Origin: Bacillota bacterium
Lineage (GTDB): Bacteria > Bacillota > Clostridia > Lachnospirales > Lachnospiraceae
Length of the DNA stretch: 64,000 nt
Direction: 5' to 3'
NCBI GenBank assembly: GCA_023386315.1
Contig: JAEWJZ010000018.1
Span: 1 to 64,000, forward strand
The stretch's first letter is position 1. Each line of letters begins with the position of its first letter. Under the pieces are notes generated by a model. The model worked only from the letters and a program-made list of their open reading frames with translations. It had not been told where the DNA came from and made no database searches. Of this stretch, positions 1-8,023 are shown one piece after another. The translations under genes were made by a program, and so were the position numbers.

Positions 1-125
1 TTGCCTCCACCTTCCTTCAGATTCCATCTCACGGTGGACACCCTTGGTCTTGGCTGTATCCTTCCCACTACTAGGGCGGATTAGGGACTTTCACCCATTA
101 GAAACGTGCGCCGCAAGGCGCACAC
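1..125 (-). mobile_element. Group IIC intron, 5' end (domain I), partial
   Basis: Read on the minus strand, the segment begins GTGTGCGCC and soon forms a hairpin with arms GTGCGCC and GGCGCAC. It continues with the blocks GGGTGAAAGTCCC, AAGGGTGTCC and TGGAATCTGAAGGAAG. GTGTG is the group II intron 5' consensus, and the later blocks are, as I recall, those of domain I of class C introns such as the Oceanobacillus iheyensis one. The 5' end lies three bases after the hairpin of the rpmF terminator, the usual target of class C introns. The rest of the ribozyme and any reverse transcriptase lie outside the window, so whether it is intact cannot be told. Confidence 0.85.
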
Positions 126-128
126 AAG

Positions 129-167
129 AAAAGACAAGGTCCTGAATAATCAGAATCCTTGTCTTTT
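129..167 (-). terminator. rpmF terminator, also intron target
   Basis: An 11-bp stem (AAAAGACAAGG with CCTTGTCTTTT) is extended inward by CTGA/TCAG pairs. On the minus strand it ends in CTTTTCTT, giving an intrinsic terminator for yceD-rpmF. It also serves as the 5' exon hairpin of the adjoining group IIC intron. Confidence 0.85.
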
Positions 168-195
168 TATGTTTTGAGCTATTTCCATACTGAAA

Positions 196-378
196 TTATT
201 CAGCAACAGAAATGATTTCTTTCTTGTTATAAGAACCGCAAGCTTTGCATACTCTGTGTGGCATCATAAGCTCACCGCACTTGCTGCATTTCACTAAGTT
301 CGGAGCGCTCATCTTCCAGTTTGCTCTACGTTTGTCTCTTCTAGCTTTAGAAGATTTATTCTTTGGACAGATAGACAT
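196..378 (-). CDS. rpmF: 50S ribosomal protein L32
   Basis: This 60-residue protein has the normal L32 length. It has a basic, Ser/Lys/Arg-rich N-terminus (KNKSSKARRDKRRAN) and a four-cysteine zinc site, C31-x2-C34 and C44-x2-C47. L32 is a component of the large ribosomal subunit near the peptidyl transferase region. The start follows a perfect AAGGAGG eight bases upstream, and that ribosome binding site overlaps the end of yceD. The two genes are therefore one transcript, an arrangement that is standard in Firmicutes and Proteobacteria. The gene is followed by a strong terminator hairpin. Confidence 0.97.
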   Translation of the reverse strand: MSICPKNKSSKARRDKRRANWKMSAPNLVKCSKCGELMMPHRVCKACGSYNKKEIISVAE

Positions 379-380
379 GG

Positions 381-908
381 TTACACCTCCTTAAACTGTT
401 TAAAAATATCCTGGATGACTGCCATTCTCGGGTCAACCGACCTAACATCGCAGTCACAAGTCTCATGATTGAGATTTGTTCCACATCTATTACAAATTCC
501 CTTACAGTCTTCACTGCAGAGAACCTTCATAGGCAGATTCAGTATGAGTTCATCACAAACCAACTGGTCTACATCCAGACAATAACCATTAACATATGGC
601 TGTTCCTCAAGATCCTCTTCTCTCTCTTCATCGGTCTCACTTAAATCAACCGTACGAATGACATCAAAACTCAGCTCATTACGGACAGGATCCAGACAGC
701 GGTCACATGGAATAAGTAAAGTAAGTTCTACTTTTCCTTCCAGCTCCAGTTTCTTTCCTCCCAGATTCATGATCCGCAGCACTACCGGTTTGGCATCTGC
801 TATTTCATAATCTCCATTGGGTCCATGATAAGTCTTCATCTCTATATCAGGAGTATAGGTTTTCTCTTTCCCTTCCAGGGTAAACAACTCGGTTAAATTT
901 ATAAGCAT
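381..908 (-). CDS. yceD: YceD/DUF177 family protein
   Basis: This 175-residue DUF177 protein carries the family's cysteine signature: CDRC around residue 68 and a C-x4-C-x3-C-x2-C cluster at residues 131-142, with further cysteines near 151. These look like metal-binding knuckles. In E. coli and plants the family is needed for normal 23S rRNA accumulation, and its gene almost always precedes rpmF, as here. An acidic stretch (about residues 91-102, ETDEEREEDLEE) separates the two cysteine groups. It is transcribed from a near-ideal promoter just upstream. The molecular activity is not established. Confidence 0.93.
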   Translation of the reverse strand: MLINLTELFTLEGKEKTYTPDIEMKTYHGPNGDYEIADAKPVVLRIMNLGGKKLELEGKVELTLLIPCDRCLDPVRNELSFDVIRTVDLSETDEEREEDLEEQPYVNGYCLDVDQLVCDELILNLPMKVLCSEDCKGICNRCGTNLNHETCDCDVRSVDPRMAVIQDIFKQFKEV

Positions 909-937
909 ATTATAGTCTCCTAATACGCACCTATGTT

Positions 938-966
938 ATTATACATAGGGGCGCACTATTTGTCAA
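938..966 (-). promoter_or_regulatory. Consensus promoter of yceD-rpmF
   Basis: On the minus strand this reads TTGACA, 17 bases, TATAAT, an exact match to the vegetative consensus. The -10 box sits in the loop of an inverted repeat (CCTATGT/ACATAGG, positions 931-949) that could be an operator or a 5' mRNA hairpin. Confidence 0.85.
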
Positions 967-1022
967 CAAAATATTTCCATATTTCACACTATAAAAACTA
1001 TAATGTGCCAATATTTAAGGAA

Positions 1023-2216
1023 TTATACCAAAGCTTTTGTTTCTCTTGCAATTGCAAGCTCTTCGTTGGTAGGGATCACACATACTTTTACCTTGGAATC
1101 AGGTGTGGAAATCATGATGCGTTTGCCTCTGTTGCTGTTTGCTTCTGCATCGATTTCTACTCCAAGATAGGATAAATATGCACAGATTCCTGCACGGATC
1201 GGCTTATCATTCTCTCCTACGCCTGCTGTAAATACGATGGCATCCACGCCATTCATTGCTGCAGTATAAGCGCCGATGTATTTTGCAACACGGTAGATAT
1301 ATGCATTAATTGCAGTATCTGCCAGGTGATTACCCTCTGCCTGTGCTTTCTGAACATCACGGAAATCGCTGGAGATTCCGCCGGACATACCGAGAATACC
1401 GGATTTTTTATTTAAGATATCCAGTACTTCATTGACGCTCTTGCCTTCTTTGTTGCAGATAAACTGAATCACAGCCGGATCAATATCACCGCTTCTGGTT
1501 CCCATAATAAGACCCTCAAGAGGTGTAAGACCCATACTTGTATCTACGCACTTGCCTCCGATGGAAGCAGAAATGCTTGCGCCGTTTCCTAAATGGCAGA
1601 CAATTACCTTTCCGTTCTTATGATCCAGTCCGCAGAAATCCAGTGCTTCTTTGGAAACAAAGCTGTGGCTTGTTCCGTGGAAGCCGTAACGGCGGATGCT
1701 GTATTTTTCAAAATATTCCTGAGGAATTGCGTAAAGAGAAGCCTTCTCCGGCATACCCATACCAAATGCAGTATCAAAAACAGCTACGTTAGGTGTTCCT
1801 GGCATAGCTGCCTCGCACGCCTCAATACCCATTAAGTTTGCCGGGTTATGCAGAGGTCCTAAATCGAAACAGTCGCGGATTACTTTCTTTACATCTTCAT
1901 TTACAACGATGGAATCACTGTAAATTGTACCGGCATGGAGAACACGATGTCCTACTGCGGAAATTTCACTGGTATCTTTGATTACTCCATGCTCAGGATT
2001 AACCAGGGCATCCATAACCAGCTTGATTGCTACAGTGTGGTTAGGCATCTCTTCTGCTAATTCAAATTCGCCTTTTCCTTCTGCCTTGTGAGTCAGTTTG
2101 GATCCGTTAATACCAATTCTTTCGCATAAACCCTTTGCTAAAACTCCCTCATTTTCCATATCAATCAGCTGATACTTTAAGGAAGAGCTTCCGCAGTTGA
2201 TAACTAAAATTTTCAT
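1023..2216 (-). CDS. ackA: Acetate kinase
   Basis: This is a full-length (397 residues) acetate/propionate kinase that makes ATP and acetate from acetyl phosphate and ADP. Visible ASKHA-fold motifs are the N-terminal phosphate-binding VINCGSSSLKY, the central RYGFHGTSHSFVS, HLGNGASI with GLTPLEGLIMGTRSGD, and FTAGVGEN near the C-terminus. It lies 20 bp downstream of pduL, and the two read leftward from one promoter. Together they convert an acyl-CoA to the free acid with substrate-level ATP formation. The start is preceded by GAAGGAG. Confidence 0.97.
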   Translation of the reverse strand: MKILVINCGSSSLKYQLIDMENEGVLAKGLCERIGINGSKLTHKAEGKGEFELAEEMPNHTVAIKLVMDALVNPEHGVIKDTSEISAVGHRVLHAGTIYSDSIVVNEDVKKVIRDCFDLGPLHNPANLMGIEACEAAMPGTPNVAVFDTAFGMGMPEKASLYAIPQEYFEKYSIRRYGFHGTSHSFVSKEALDFCGLDHKNGKVIVCHLGNGASISASIGGKCVDTSMGLTPLEGLIMGTRSGDIDPAVIQFICNKEGKSVNEVLDILNKKSGILGMSGGISSDFRDVQKAQAEGNHLADTAINAYIYRVAKYIGAYTAAMNGVDAIVFTAGVGENDKPIRAGICAYLSYLGVEIDAEANSNRGKRIMISTPDSKVKVCVIPTNEELAIARETKALV

Positions 2217-2236
2217 AAAACTAAATTCTCCTTCGA

Positions 2237-2806
2237 TTATTTTACAATTTCGCCGTACTGTTCTCTGCCGCAGCCTGCTGCGTTAGATTCATCTGTATCA
2301 ATGTGCATAGCCAGAGCATAGGTTTCGCTTACACGAACAACTACATCTCCGAAAACAAGACTTCTGCCATTTGTATCAACTTTTACAGAAACAATTTCGC
2401 CGTTTTTAACACCCAGCATTTCAGCATCTGCAGGCGTTGCATGAATATGACGCTTTGCTGCAATTACGCCCTCTGTGATATCAATTTCACCTGCCGGTCC
2501 GATAATCTTACAAGGTCCGCTGCCGGCAATATCTCCGGATTCTCTTACTGGTGCGGCGATTCCTGCAGAACGGGCATCTGTAAGGGAAAGTTCCACCTGG
2601 GTAGACTTTCTGACCGGTCCTAAAATGGAAACACCCTTGAATTCACCTTTTGATCCCACAACAGTAACTCTCTCCTCGCAGGCAAACTGACCTGGCTGGG
2701 ATAATTCTTTCTTCTTGGTTAATTCATATCCCTGTCCAAATAAAATCTCAAGATGTTCCTGAGATAAATGTACATGACGAGCTGATGTTTCAACGATAAA
2801 ATTCAT
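2237..2806 (-). CDS. pduL: PduL-type phosphate acyltransferase
   Basis: This 189-residue PduL-family phosphotransacylase exchanges CoA for phosphate on acetyl- or propionyl-CoA. The paired metal-binding histidine motifs are present: ARHVHL (His11, His13) and KRHIH (His120, His122). The catalytic domain begins at the first residues, so there is no N-terminal encapsulation peptide of the kind carried by microcompartment versions, and the enzyme is expected to be cytosolic. Directly followed by ackA, it most likely replaces classical Pta in the acetate branch. Whether a separate pta exists cannot be seen here. Confidence 0.93.
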   Translation of the reverse strand: MNFIVETSARHVHLSQEHLEILFGQGYELTKKKELSQPGQFACEERVTVVGSKGEFKGVSILGPVRKSTQVELSLTDARSAGIAAPVRESGDIAGSGPCKIIGPAGEIDITEGVIAAKRHIHATPADAEMLGVKNGEIVSVKVDTNGRSLVFGDVVVRVSETYALAMHIDTDESNAAGCGREQYGEIVK

Positions 2807-2860
2807 ACTTATCTATTCTCCTGTTCTAATTGATCAATGCTTCTTCTTGATTCTCACTCT

Positions 2861-2889
2861 ATTCTATGAGCATTCCCGAAAATTTTCAA
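2861..2889 (-). promoter_or_regulatory. Promoter of pduL-ackA
   Basis: The minus strand reads TTGAAA, 17 bases, TAGAAT, ending about 55 bp before the pduL start. Confidence 0.65.
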
Positions 2890-2907
2890 GTGTTGTGACA
2901 AAATAAT

Positions 2908-2936
2908 TTGCATTTTTTGCGAAACAATAGCATAAT
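2908..2936 (+). promoter_or_regulatory. Promoter of tmcAL
   Basis: The plus strand reads TTGCAT, 17 bases, CATAAT, 32 bp before the tmcAL start. It is divergent from the pduL promoter. Confidence 0.6.
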
Positions 2937-2968
2937 ATAGGTTGAAATAAAGAAAAAGGACGTTTTTT

Positions 2969-4228
2969 ATGTTAAAAGAGAAAAATTTGTATGCTGTAGG
3001 AATTATCGCCGAATACAATCCGTTTCATAACGGTCACGCCTATCATATCAGAAAAGCGAAGGAGCTTGCCAATGCAGAGTACGCGGTCGTAGTCATGAGC
3101 GGGGATTTTGTACAACGGGGTTCACCTGCCATATATGACAAATATACACGGACAGCCATGGCACTTTCCTGCGGAGCTGACTTAGTGCTGGAGATTCCGT
3201 CCGTTTTTGCTTCCAGCAGCGCGGAAGATTTTGCCTCCTGCGCAGTTGCATTATTAAATGGCCTTGGAGCAGTTGATTCTCTGTGCTTTGGCAGCGAAAG
3301 CGGGGATATGGAAAAACTTTCCGCTATTGCTACTATTCTCGCCAATGAACCGGCCATTTATTCAGAAGAACTGCGCATTCAGCTGAAAAAAGGGGCTACC
3401 TTTCCAGAAGCAAGAAATACCGCTCTTGTTAAAAACGGTGCTGTCAGGGAGGAAGACGCCTCAATTCTGGCCTCTCCCAATAACATTCTGGGAATAGAAT
3501 ATTTAAAAGCCATTTACAGGCAGAATGCTTCCTTAATTCCGCTGACCATTGCCAGAAATGGAAGTGACTATCACGATCCGCTGCTTACACCAGACCGCTT
3601 TTGCTCCGCAACCGGACTCAGAAAGGCTTTAAAGGAGTCAGCTCGACTCTCCTGTGAGGAAACTATCTTTGATTATGTACCGGAACCGGTAAAATTAAAA
3701 ATACTGGAAAGCAAACCTCTTTACTATGACGATTTCAATCTCCTTTTAAACGCCGCTCTGCTCCGGCTCTCTATGGAAGGGATTCCATTTCAGAGTTTCG
3801 CTGATGTTTCGGATGAACTGGCAGCAAGAATTACAAAACGGCTCCCTGACTATCATACTTTTGAAGAAAAGATCAATCAGTTAAAGACCAGACAATACAC
3901 TTATACAAGAATCAGCCGTGCATTGCTTCATATTCTTCTCGGAACGACAAACCAGCTGACAGCAGCTGGCAGACAGGCAGGTTATGCTCCTTATGCCAGA
4001 ATTCTGGGATTTAAAAAGGCTTCAGTTCCCCTGATGGGAGAAATAAAAAAGAGAGGGAGCATCCCTCTCATCGCGAAAACTGCCGGCGCTGAAACCGGTT
4101 TTACGGGAGCAGCCGCCGCTATGCTCCGCCATGATTTCTATTCTTCTCATATTTATCAGACTGTATTGCAGGCAAAATATGATATAAAAGTCAAAAATGA
4201 ATTCACACAATCCGTCGTCATATTATGA
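2969..4228 (+). CDS. tmcAL: tRNA(Met) cytidine acetate ligase
   Basis: This 419-residue TmcAL (YlbM) family enzyme makes N4-acetylcytidine at the wobble base of elongator tRNA-Met using acetate and ATP. The N-terminal nucleotidyltransferase motif GIIAEYNPFHNGH starts at residue 11, and VMSGDFVQRG, FGSES and NGSDYHD are also typical. The gene commonly sits near yceD-rpmF in Firmicutes. Here it is divergent from pduL-ackA, which makes acetate, the enzyme's substrate; that link is only suggestive. Its stop overlaps the end of the convergent Nudix gene by six bases. The start follows AAAGGA. Confidence 0.95.
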   Translation: MLKEKNLYAVGIIAEYNPFHNGHAYHIRKAKELANAEYAVVVMSGDFVQRGSPAIYDKYTRTAMALSCGADLVLEIPSVFASSSAEDFASCAVALLNGLGAVDSLCFGSESGDMEKLSAIATILANEPAIYSEELRIQLKKGATFPEARNTALVKNGAVREEDASILASPNNILGIEYLKAIYRQNASLIPLTIARNGSDYHDPLLTPDRFCSATGLRKALKESARLSCEETIFDYVPEPVKLKILESKPLYYDDFNLLLNAALLRLSMEGIPFQSFADVSDELAARITKRLPDYHTFEEKINQLKTRQYTYTRISRALLHILLGTTNQLTAAGRQAGYAPYARILGFKKASVPLMGEIKKRGSIPLIAKTAGAETGFTGAAAAMLRHDFYSSHIYQTVLQAKYDIKVKNEFTQSVVIL

Positions 4229-4237
4229 CGGCGGATT
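4209..4237. terminator. Shared hairpin at convergent gene ends
   Basis: Thirteen-bp arms (AATCCGTCGTCAT and ATGACGGCGGATT, one wobble pair) with a three-base loop cover the last codons of both tmcAL and the Nudix gene. Neither side has a clear U-tract, so it may act in 3'-end stabilisation rather than intrinsic termination. Confidence 0.5.
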
Positions 4238-4729
4238 GATGAATTCTCTGATGTTATCTTTATATAGAAGAAAACGGGATTTGGGAACCACAATCCCCTG
4301 CTTCCACAAATCAAGCAGTTCTTCAAAGGTTACAAGTTTCGCATCAACCACTTCCTCTGCCTGTAACTTCACATCCTCCATGGTAATATTCTGCCTGGTG
4401 ATATAGGTATCAACAAACCGTTCTTTCTGGCGAATGCTGTGAATCAGTTTCAGATCCTTTTTCGCTGCATGAATTCCGGCTTCTTCCAAAAGTTCTCTTA
4501 ATGCACCTTCTTCGCTGGTCTCACCTGCAAGAACAGAACCGCCGGTACACTCCCACATTAAACCATAAGGTTTATCCGGATGCCGCCTGGTTAAAAGAAT
4601 CAGATTCTTCTGATTTACGGTCCAGATATCAGCCACCAGATGATATTCCCCTTTACCCAGCGGAACTCCCCGGACATGAGTTCTCCCGGTTGCCGCTCTG
4701 TTTTCATCGTAGATATCCCAAAGCTCCAT
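4223..4729 (-). CDS. Nudix hydrolase
   Basis: This protein of about 168 residues contains a complete Nudix box (G-x5-E-x7-REL-x-EEAGI), with GGSVLAGETSEEGALREL in the middle of the chain. It should cleave a nucleoside diphosphate linked to another group, with Mg2+ held by the box glutamates. The N-terminal ELWDIYDENR resembles the YfcD/isopentenyl-diphosphate-isomerase-like Nudix group, but the substrate cannot be named. The reading frame is open to a TTG at 4756, but the ATG at 4729 is better because AGGGG stands eight bases before it. It follows the MIF-like gene by 36 bp and is probably cotranscribed. Confidence 0.9.
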   Translation of the reverse strand: MELWDIYDENRAATGRTHVRGVPLGKGEYHLVADIWTVNQKNLILLTRRHPDKPYGLMWECTGGSVLAGETSEEGALRELLEEAGIHAAKKDLKLIHSIRQKERFVDTYITRQNITMEDVKLQAEEVVDAKLVTFEELLDLWKQGIVVPKSRFLLYKDNIREFINPPS

Positions 4730-4765
4730 AAGCCATTCCCCTGTCTGACGTGTCAACAGTAAAAT

Positions 4766-5110
4766 TTAGAAGTTTGCTCCGTTCCAGCCCCAGTGCTCCG
4801 CCTCTTCGTATTTTATATAGATCTTATCCTGTGAAATCCCTAACACTTCTTTGTATATCCTGGAAATCTCAGCGGTCAGGTGGTCTAAATCCCGGTCGGA
4901 AGCACGTCCGAAAATTTTAACTTCTATAAAAGCAATCTTCGTATTGTTCTTTCCTTTAAAATAAAGAGAATAGTTGTCTTCAAAGCCCACCATCAGCCAG
5001 CTTTCTGATTTTCCTGGTATCAGGCTGATTGCCTGACCAAATTTATCTTTTAAAATATCCTTCTCTTCCTCTGATAGCGCAACATTTACTTTGGAATTAA
5101 TAAAAGGCAT
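4766..5110 (-). CDS. MIF/tautomerase-superfamily protein
   Basis: This 114-residue protein resembles macrophage migration inhibitory factor and phenylpyruvate/dopachrome tautomerases: start MPFINSKV, central GFEDNYSLYF, and C-terminal HWGWNGANF. Family enzymes use the N-terminal proline, exposed by removal of Met1, as a catalytic base. The frame also allows a GTG six bases earlier, but that lies only one base after AAGGAGG. The ATG at 5110 is seven bases after it and gives the required Met-Pro start. The physiological substrate in bacteria is unknown. It has its own promoter inside the end of the preceding methyltransferase gene. Confidence 0.88.
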   Translation of the reverse strand: MPFINSKVNVALSEEEKDILKDKFGQAISLIPGKSESWLMVGFEDNYSLYFKGKNNTKIAFIEVKIFGRASDRDLDHLTAEISRIYKEVLGISQDKIYIKYEEAEHWGWNGANF

Positions 5111-5152
5111 GAACACTCCTCCTTAAATGATTACTCAAATTTCACTTATTAT

Positions 5153-5181
5153 TTTATAATAGTTTACTCTTTATAAAACAA
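5153..5181 (-). promoter_or_regulatory. Promoter of MIF-like and Nudix genes
   Basis: The minus strand reads TTGTTT, 17 bases, TATAAA. The -35 box lies within the last codons of the methyltransferase gene. Confidence 0.55.
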
Positions 5182-6330
5182 ATTGTAAAGAGTCAGATTT
5201 CCGTGAAGAAATTCCAGAATTTCATCAATTTGATTGCGATTATTCTTTTTTTCACCCTGCTTTACTGCGCGGATTAATATATTCTTTGGTGTATGTTCCA
5301 TATCAATAAATTCCAGAATCTGGGTTCTGTATCCCTGATTCTCCAAAATCTCTGCTCTCAGAGCATCTGTATACAGGGCAGCCATACGTTCCTTAATCAG
5401 ACCATACTGCAAAACAGGAGCCATCAGACTGTTCTCAATCTGTTTATTGAGCTCATGCTGACAGCAGGGTACGGACAGGATCACAGATGCTCCCCATGAA
5501 ACCGCTTTTGCAAGAGCAAAATCAGTGGCTGTATCACATGCATGAAGGGTAACAACCATATCCACCTGATTCACGCCCTCATAAGAAGCGATATCACCAT
5601 GATAAAATCTCAGTTTCCCATATCCATAGCGTTCACTTAACCGGTTACAGCTGTCAATCACCGTCTGCTTTAAATCAAGACCTATCATGCGAATGGAGTA
5701 TCCCTTTTGGATATGAAGATAATAATACATGGCAAAGGTTAAATAGGACTTTCCGCAACCGAAATCAATAATTACATTTTCTCTGTCTTTATGAAGTCTT
5801 GGAAGTATATCTTCAATAAATTCCAGAAAGCGGTTAATCTGACGGAATTTGTCATATCTGGATCTGATAATGGTTCCATTTTCCGTCATGACTCCCAAAT
5901 CAACCAGAAACGGTATGGGAGTTCCTTCTTTTAAGATATAGTTTTTCTGCCTGTTGTGGTCCGTTACTGCAGGAACAGCCGTGATTTTTTGCGGGATACG
6001 CTTACTCTTTATGTCTGGAATTCCCTTCTTACTGATCAGAATCCGGACCTGGCCTTTCGAAGATTCCAGTTCCAGCTGGCGAAACGTCCCATCCAGTAAG
6101 TCCGCCGCATAATCTGCGCATTCTTCTTTTGACAGGTTCTTATGAAATGCCTGGTTTCCAATCAGTTCCTCCGCCTGAAACAGCAGCAAATCTTTCTGTT
6201 TCAGAGGACGTATCTTTACTTTGGACATTCCCTGTTTCTCAACCGGATTGCTGATGATGATACGAACCAGAAATTCATCCAGGTACTCTCCGATTGCTTC
6301 CGTCAGTCTTCTTTTTTCCATCTGTTCCAT
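5164..6330 (-). CDS. Class I SAM-dependent methyltransferase
   Basis: This 388-residue protein has a Rossmann-type methyltransferase domain in its middle: motif I is VIIDFGCGKSYLTFAMYY and a later motif is VVTLHACDTATDFAL. This pattern fits the Methyltransf_32 group (METTL25/GSTCD-like), whose members are thought to modify RNA or protein; the target here is unknown. About 180 residues precede the catalytic domain. CCQHE, downstream of motif IV, could bind metal. The ATG lies two bases after the UPF0210 stop, so translation is probably coupled. It is the last gene of the polA operon. Confidence 0.85.
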   Translation of the reverse strand: MEQMEKRRLTEAIGEYLDEFLVRIIISNPVEKQGMSKVKIRPLKQKDLLLFQAEELIGNQAFHKNLSKEECADYAADLLDGTFRQLELESSKGQVRILISKKGIPDIKSKRIPQKITAVPAVTDHNRQKNYILKEGTPIPFLVDLGVMTENGTIIRSRYDKFRQINRFLEFIEDILPRLHKDRENVIIDFGCGKSYLTFAMYYYLHIQKGYSIRMIGLDLKQTVIDSCNRLSERYGYGKLRFYHGDIASYEGVNQVDMVVTLHACDTATDFALAKAVSWGASVILSVPCCQHELNKQIENSLMAPVLQYGLIKERMAALYTDALRAEILENQGYRTQILEFIDMEHTPKNILIRAVKQGEKKNNRNQIDEILEFLHGNLTLYNLFYKE

Positions 6331-6332
6331 GG

Positions 6333-7697
6333 CTAATTCTTAAAGCTGTGTATCGGCGCAGGAATTCTTCCTCCGCGGTTTACAAACTTTTCACAGGAAT
6401 ACTGATTGACTGGCATGACAGGAGCATATCCCAAGAGGCCGCCGAATTCCACCGTTTCTCCGACAGATTTGCCGATTACCGGAATAATACGAACTGCTGT
6501 TGTCTTCTGATTTATCATACCGATTGCGGATTCATCTGCTATAATTCCGGATATCGTGGAGGCAGGAGTATCTCCTGGAATTGCAATCATGTCCAGACCA
6601 ACGGAACAGACACAGGTCATTGCTTCCAGCTTTTCAAGGTTTAATGCACCCATGGCAACTGCATCGATCATTCCCTGATCTTCACTGACAGGAATAAAGG
6701 CACCGCTTAAACCGCCTACATAGGACGAAGCCATAACTCCTCCTTTTTTCACCTGATCATTAAGCAGAGCCAGCGCAGCCGTCGTACCAGGGGCACCAAC
6801 GCGCTCCAGACCGATCTCTTCCAAGATCTCGGCCACACTGTCACCGATTGCAGGTGTGGGAGCCAGAGACAGATCTATGATACCGAATGGAATGTTAAGT
6901 CTTTTAGAAGCCTCCTGGGCAACCAGCTGTCCTACACGGGTGATCTTAAATGCAGTTTTCTTAATGGTCTCGCAAAGAACTTCAAAATCCTTTCCTCTTG
7001 CGGTCTCAATCGCCCGTTTTACCACACCAGGTCCGCTGACACCCACATTAATAATGGCATCTGCTTCTGTCACACCATGGAATGCGCCTGCCATAAAGGG
7101 ATTGTCATCCGGCGCATTGCAGAAGATTACCAGTTTTGCGCAGCCAAGAGAATCATTCTCCCTTGTCTCCTCTGCTGTTTCCAGGACGATTTTACCCATA
7201 AGAGCAACTGCATCCATATTGATTCCTGTCTTTGTAGAACCCACATTCACGGAACTGCAGACGCGGTCTGTGCATGCAAGGGCTTTTGGTATGGAGCAGA
7301 TGAGATTTTTATCTGCAGTTGTCATTCCCTTGCTGACCAGTGCAGAATATCCACCGATAAAATTAACGCCAACTTCCTTTGCTGCGCGGTCAAGTGTCTG
7401 GGCAATGGTAACAAAATCATCCGGTGTTTTACAAGCGGCAGCGCCTACCATTGCAATGGGAGTTACGGAAATTCGTTTATTCACAATCGGAATTGCAAAA
7501 TCTTTTTCGATCTCTCTTCCAACAGATACCAGATTTTTTGCAACAGTGGTAATCTTGTTGTAAATTTTTTCATTCACTGCTTTTAAGTCACTGTCGCAGC
7601 AGTCAAGCAGACTGATGCCCATGGTAATGGTACGCACATCCAGCAGTTCCTGCTCGATCATCTTATTGGTCTCGTTTACTTCAAACATATTCAACAT
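6333..7697 (-). CDS. UPF0210 (PFL-like) family protein
   Basis: This 454-residue protein belongs to the UPF0210/DUF711 family, often labelled PFL family because of a structural resemblance to the pyruvate formate-lyase barrel. Recognisable blocks are [33 protein letters not shown] and [14 protein letters not shown]. The family has no proven reaction. It is almost always paired with a small ACT protein, present here 39 bp upstream, suggesting control by a small ligand, perhaps an amino acid. There is no glycyl-radical motif, so it is not an active PFL. Confidence 0.9.
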   Translation of the reverse strand: MLNMFEVNETNKMIEQELLDVRTITMGISLLDCCDSDLKAVNEKIYNKITTVAKNLVSVGREIEKDFAIPIVNKRISVTPIAMVGAAACKTPDDFVTIAQTLDRAAKEVGVNFIGGYSALVSKGMTTADKNLICSIPKALACTDRVCSSVNVGSTKTGINMDAVALMGKIVLETAEETRENDSLGCAKLVIFCNAPDDNPFMAGAFHGVTEADAIINVGVSGPGVVKRAIETARGKDFEVLCETIKKTAFKITRVGQLVAQEASKRLNIPFGIIDLSLAPTPAIGDSVAEILEEIGLERVGAPGTTAALALLNDQVKKGGVMASSYVGGLSGAFIPVSEDQGMIDAVAMGALNLEKLEAMTCVCSVGLDMIAIPGDTPASTISGIIADESAIGMINQKTTAVRIIPVIGKSVGETVEFGGLLGYAPVMPVNQYSCEKFVNRGGRIPAPIHSFKN

Positions 7698-7736
7698 ATA
7701 GAAAACCCATCCTTTTCTTAAGCCTTACTGCGGTAA

Positions 7737-8009
7737 TCAGATCCGATGCATTTTTGTAAAAATTTCTTCCCTCTGGCATTTTACCTTTACACCAATCTCG
7801 TCTCCAATTTGTTCCATTTCATCCGCAAGCTCTCCAAAAGGCTTCGCCGCTTCGTTGATGTCAACAATCATCATCATATTAAAATATCCCTGTACAATGG
7901 TTTGGGAAATATCCAATATGTTTACCTGGTTGTTTGCCAGATAAGTACAAATCTTTGCAATAATCCCCACTGTGTCTTTGCCAACTACTGTAATAATCGT
8001 CTTATTCAT
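7737..8009 (-). CDS. ACT domain protein (UPF0237)
   Basis: This 90-residue protein is a single ACT domain: IITVVGKDTVGIIAKICTYL followed by NILDISQTIVQGYF. ACT domains bind amino acids or similar ligands and act as regulators. UPF0237 proteins pair with UPF0210, the next gene downstream. Two consecutive ATGs are available at 8012 and 8009. The second has better spacing from GAGGAG and gives the usual MNKTIITVVGKD start. It lies 14 bp after the metallo-beta-lactamase gene in the same operon. Confidence 0.9.
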   Translation of the reverse strand: MNKTIITVVGKDTVGIIAKICTYLANNQVNILDISQTIVQGYFNMMMIVDINEAAKPFGELADEMEQIGDEIGVKVKCQREEIFTKMHRI

Positions 8010-8023
8010 CATGCATCTCCTCT

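Noticed and set aside
933..1175. Open frame of 80 codons on the plus strand over the end of ackA
   Set aside because: It is antisense to ackA and to the yceD promoter, has no ribosome site and no recognisable protein features.
6856..7563. 235-codon plus-strand frame opposite the UPF0210 gene
   Set aside because: It mirrors the codon pattern of the well-supported leftward gene and lacks a start site and any family motif.
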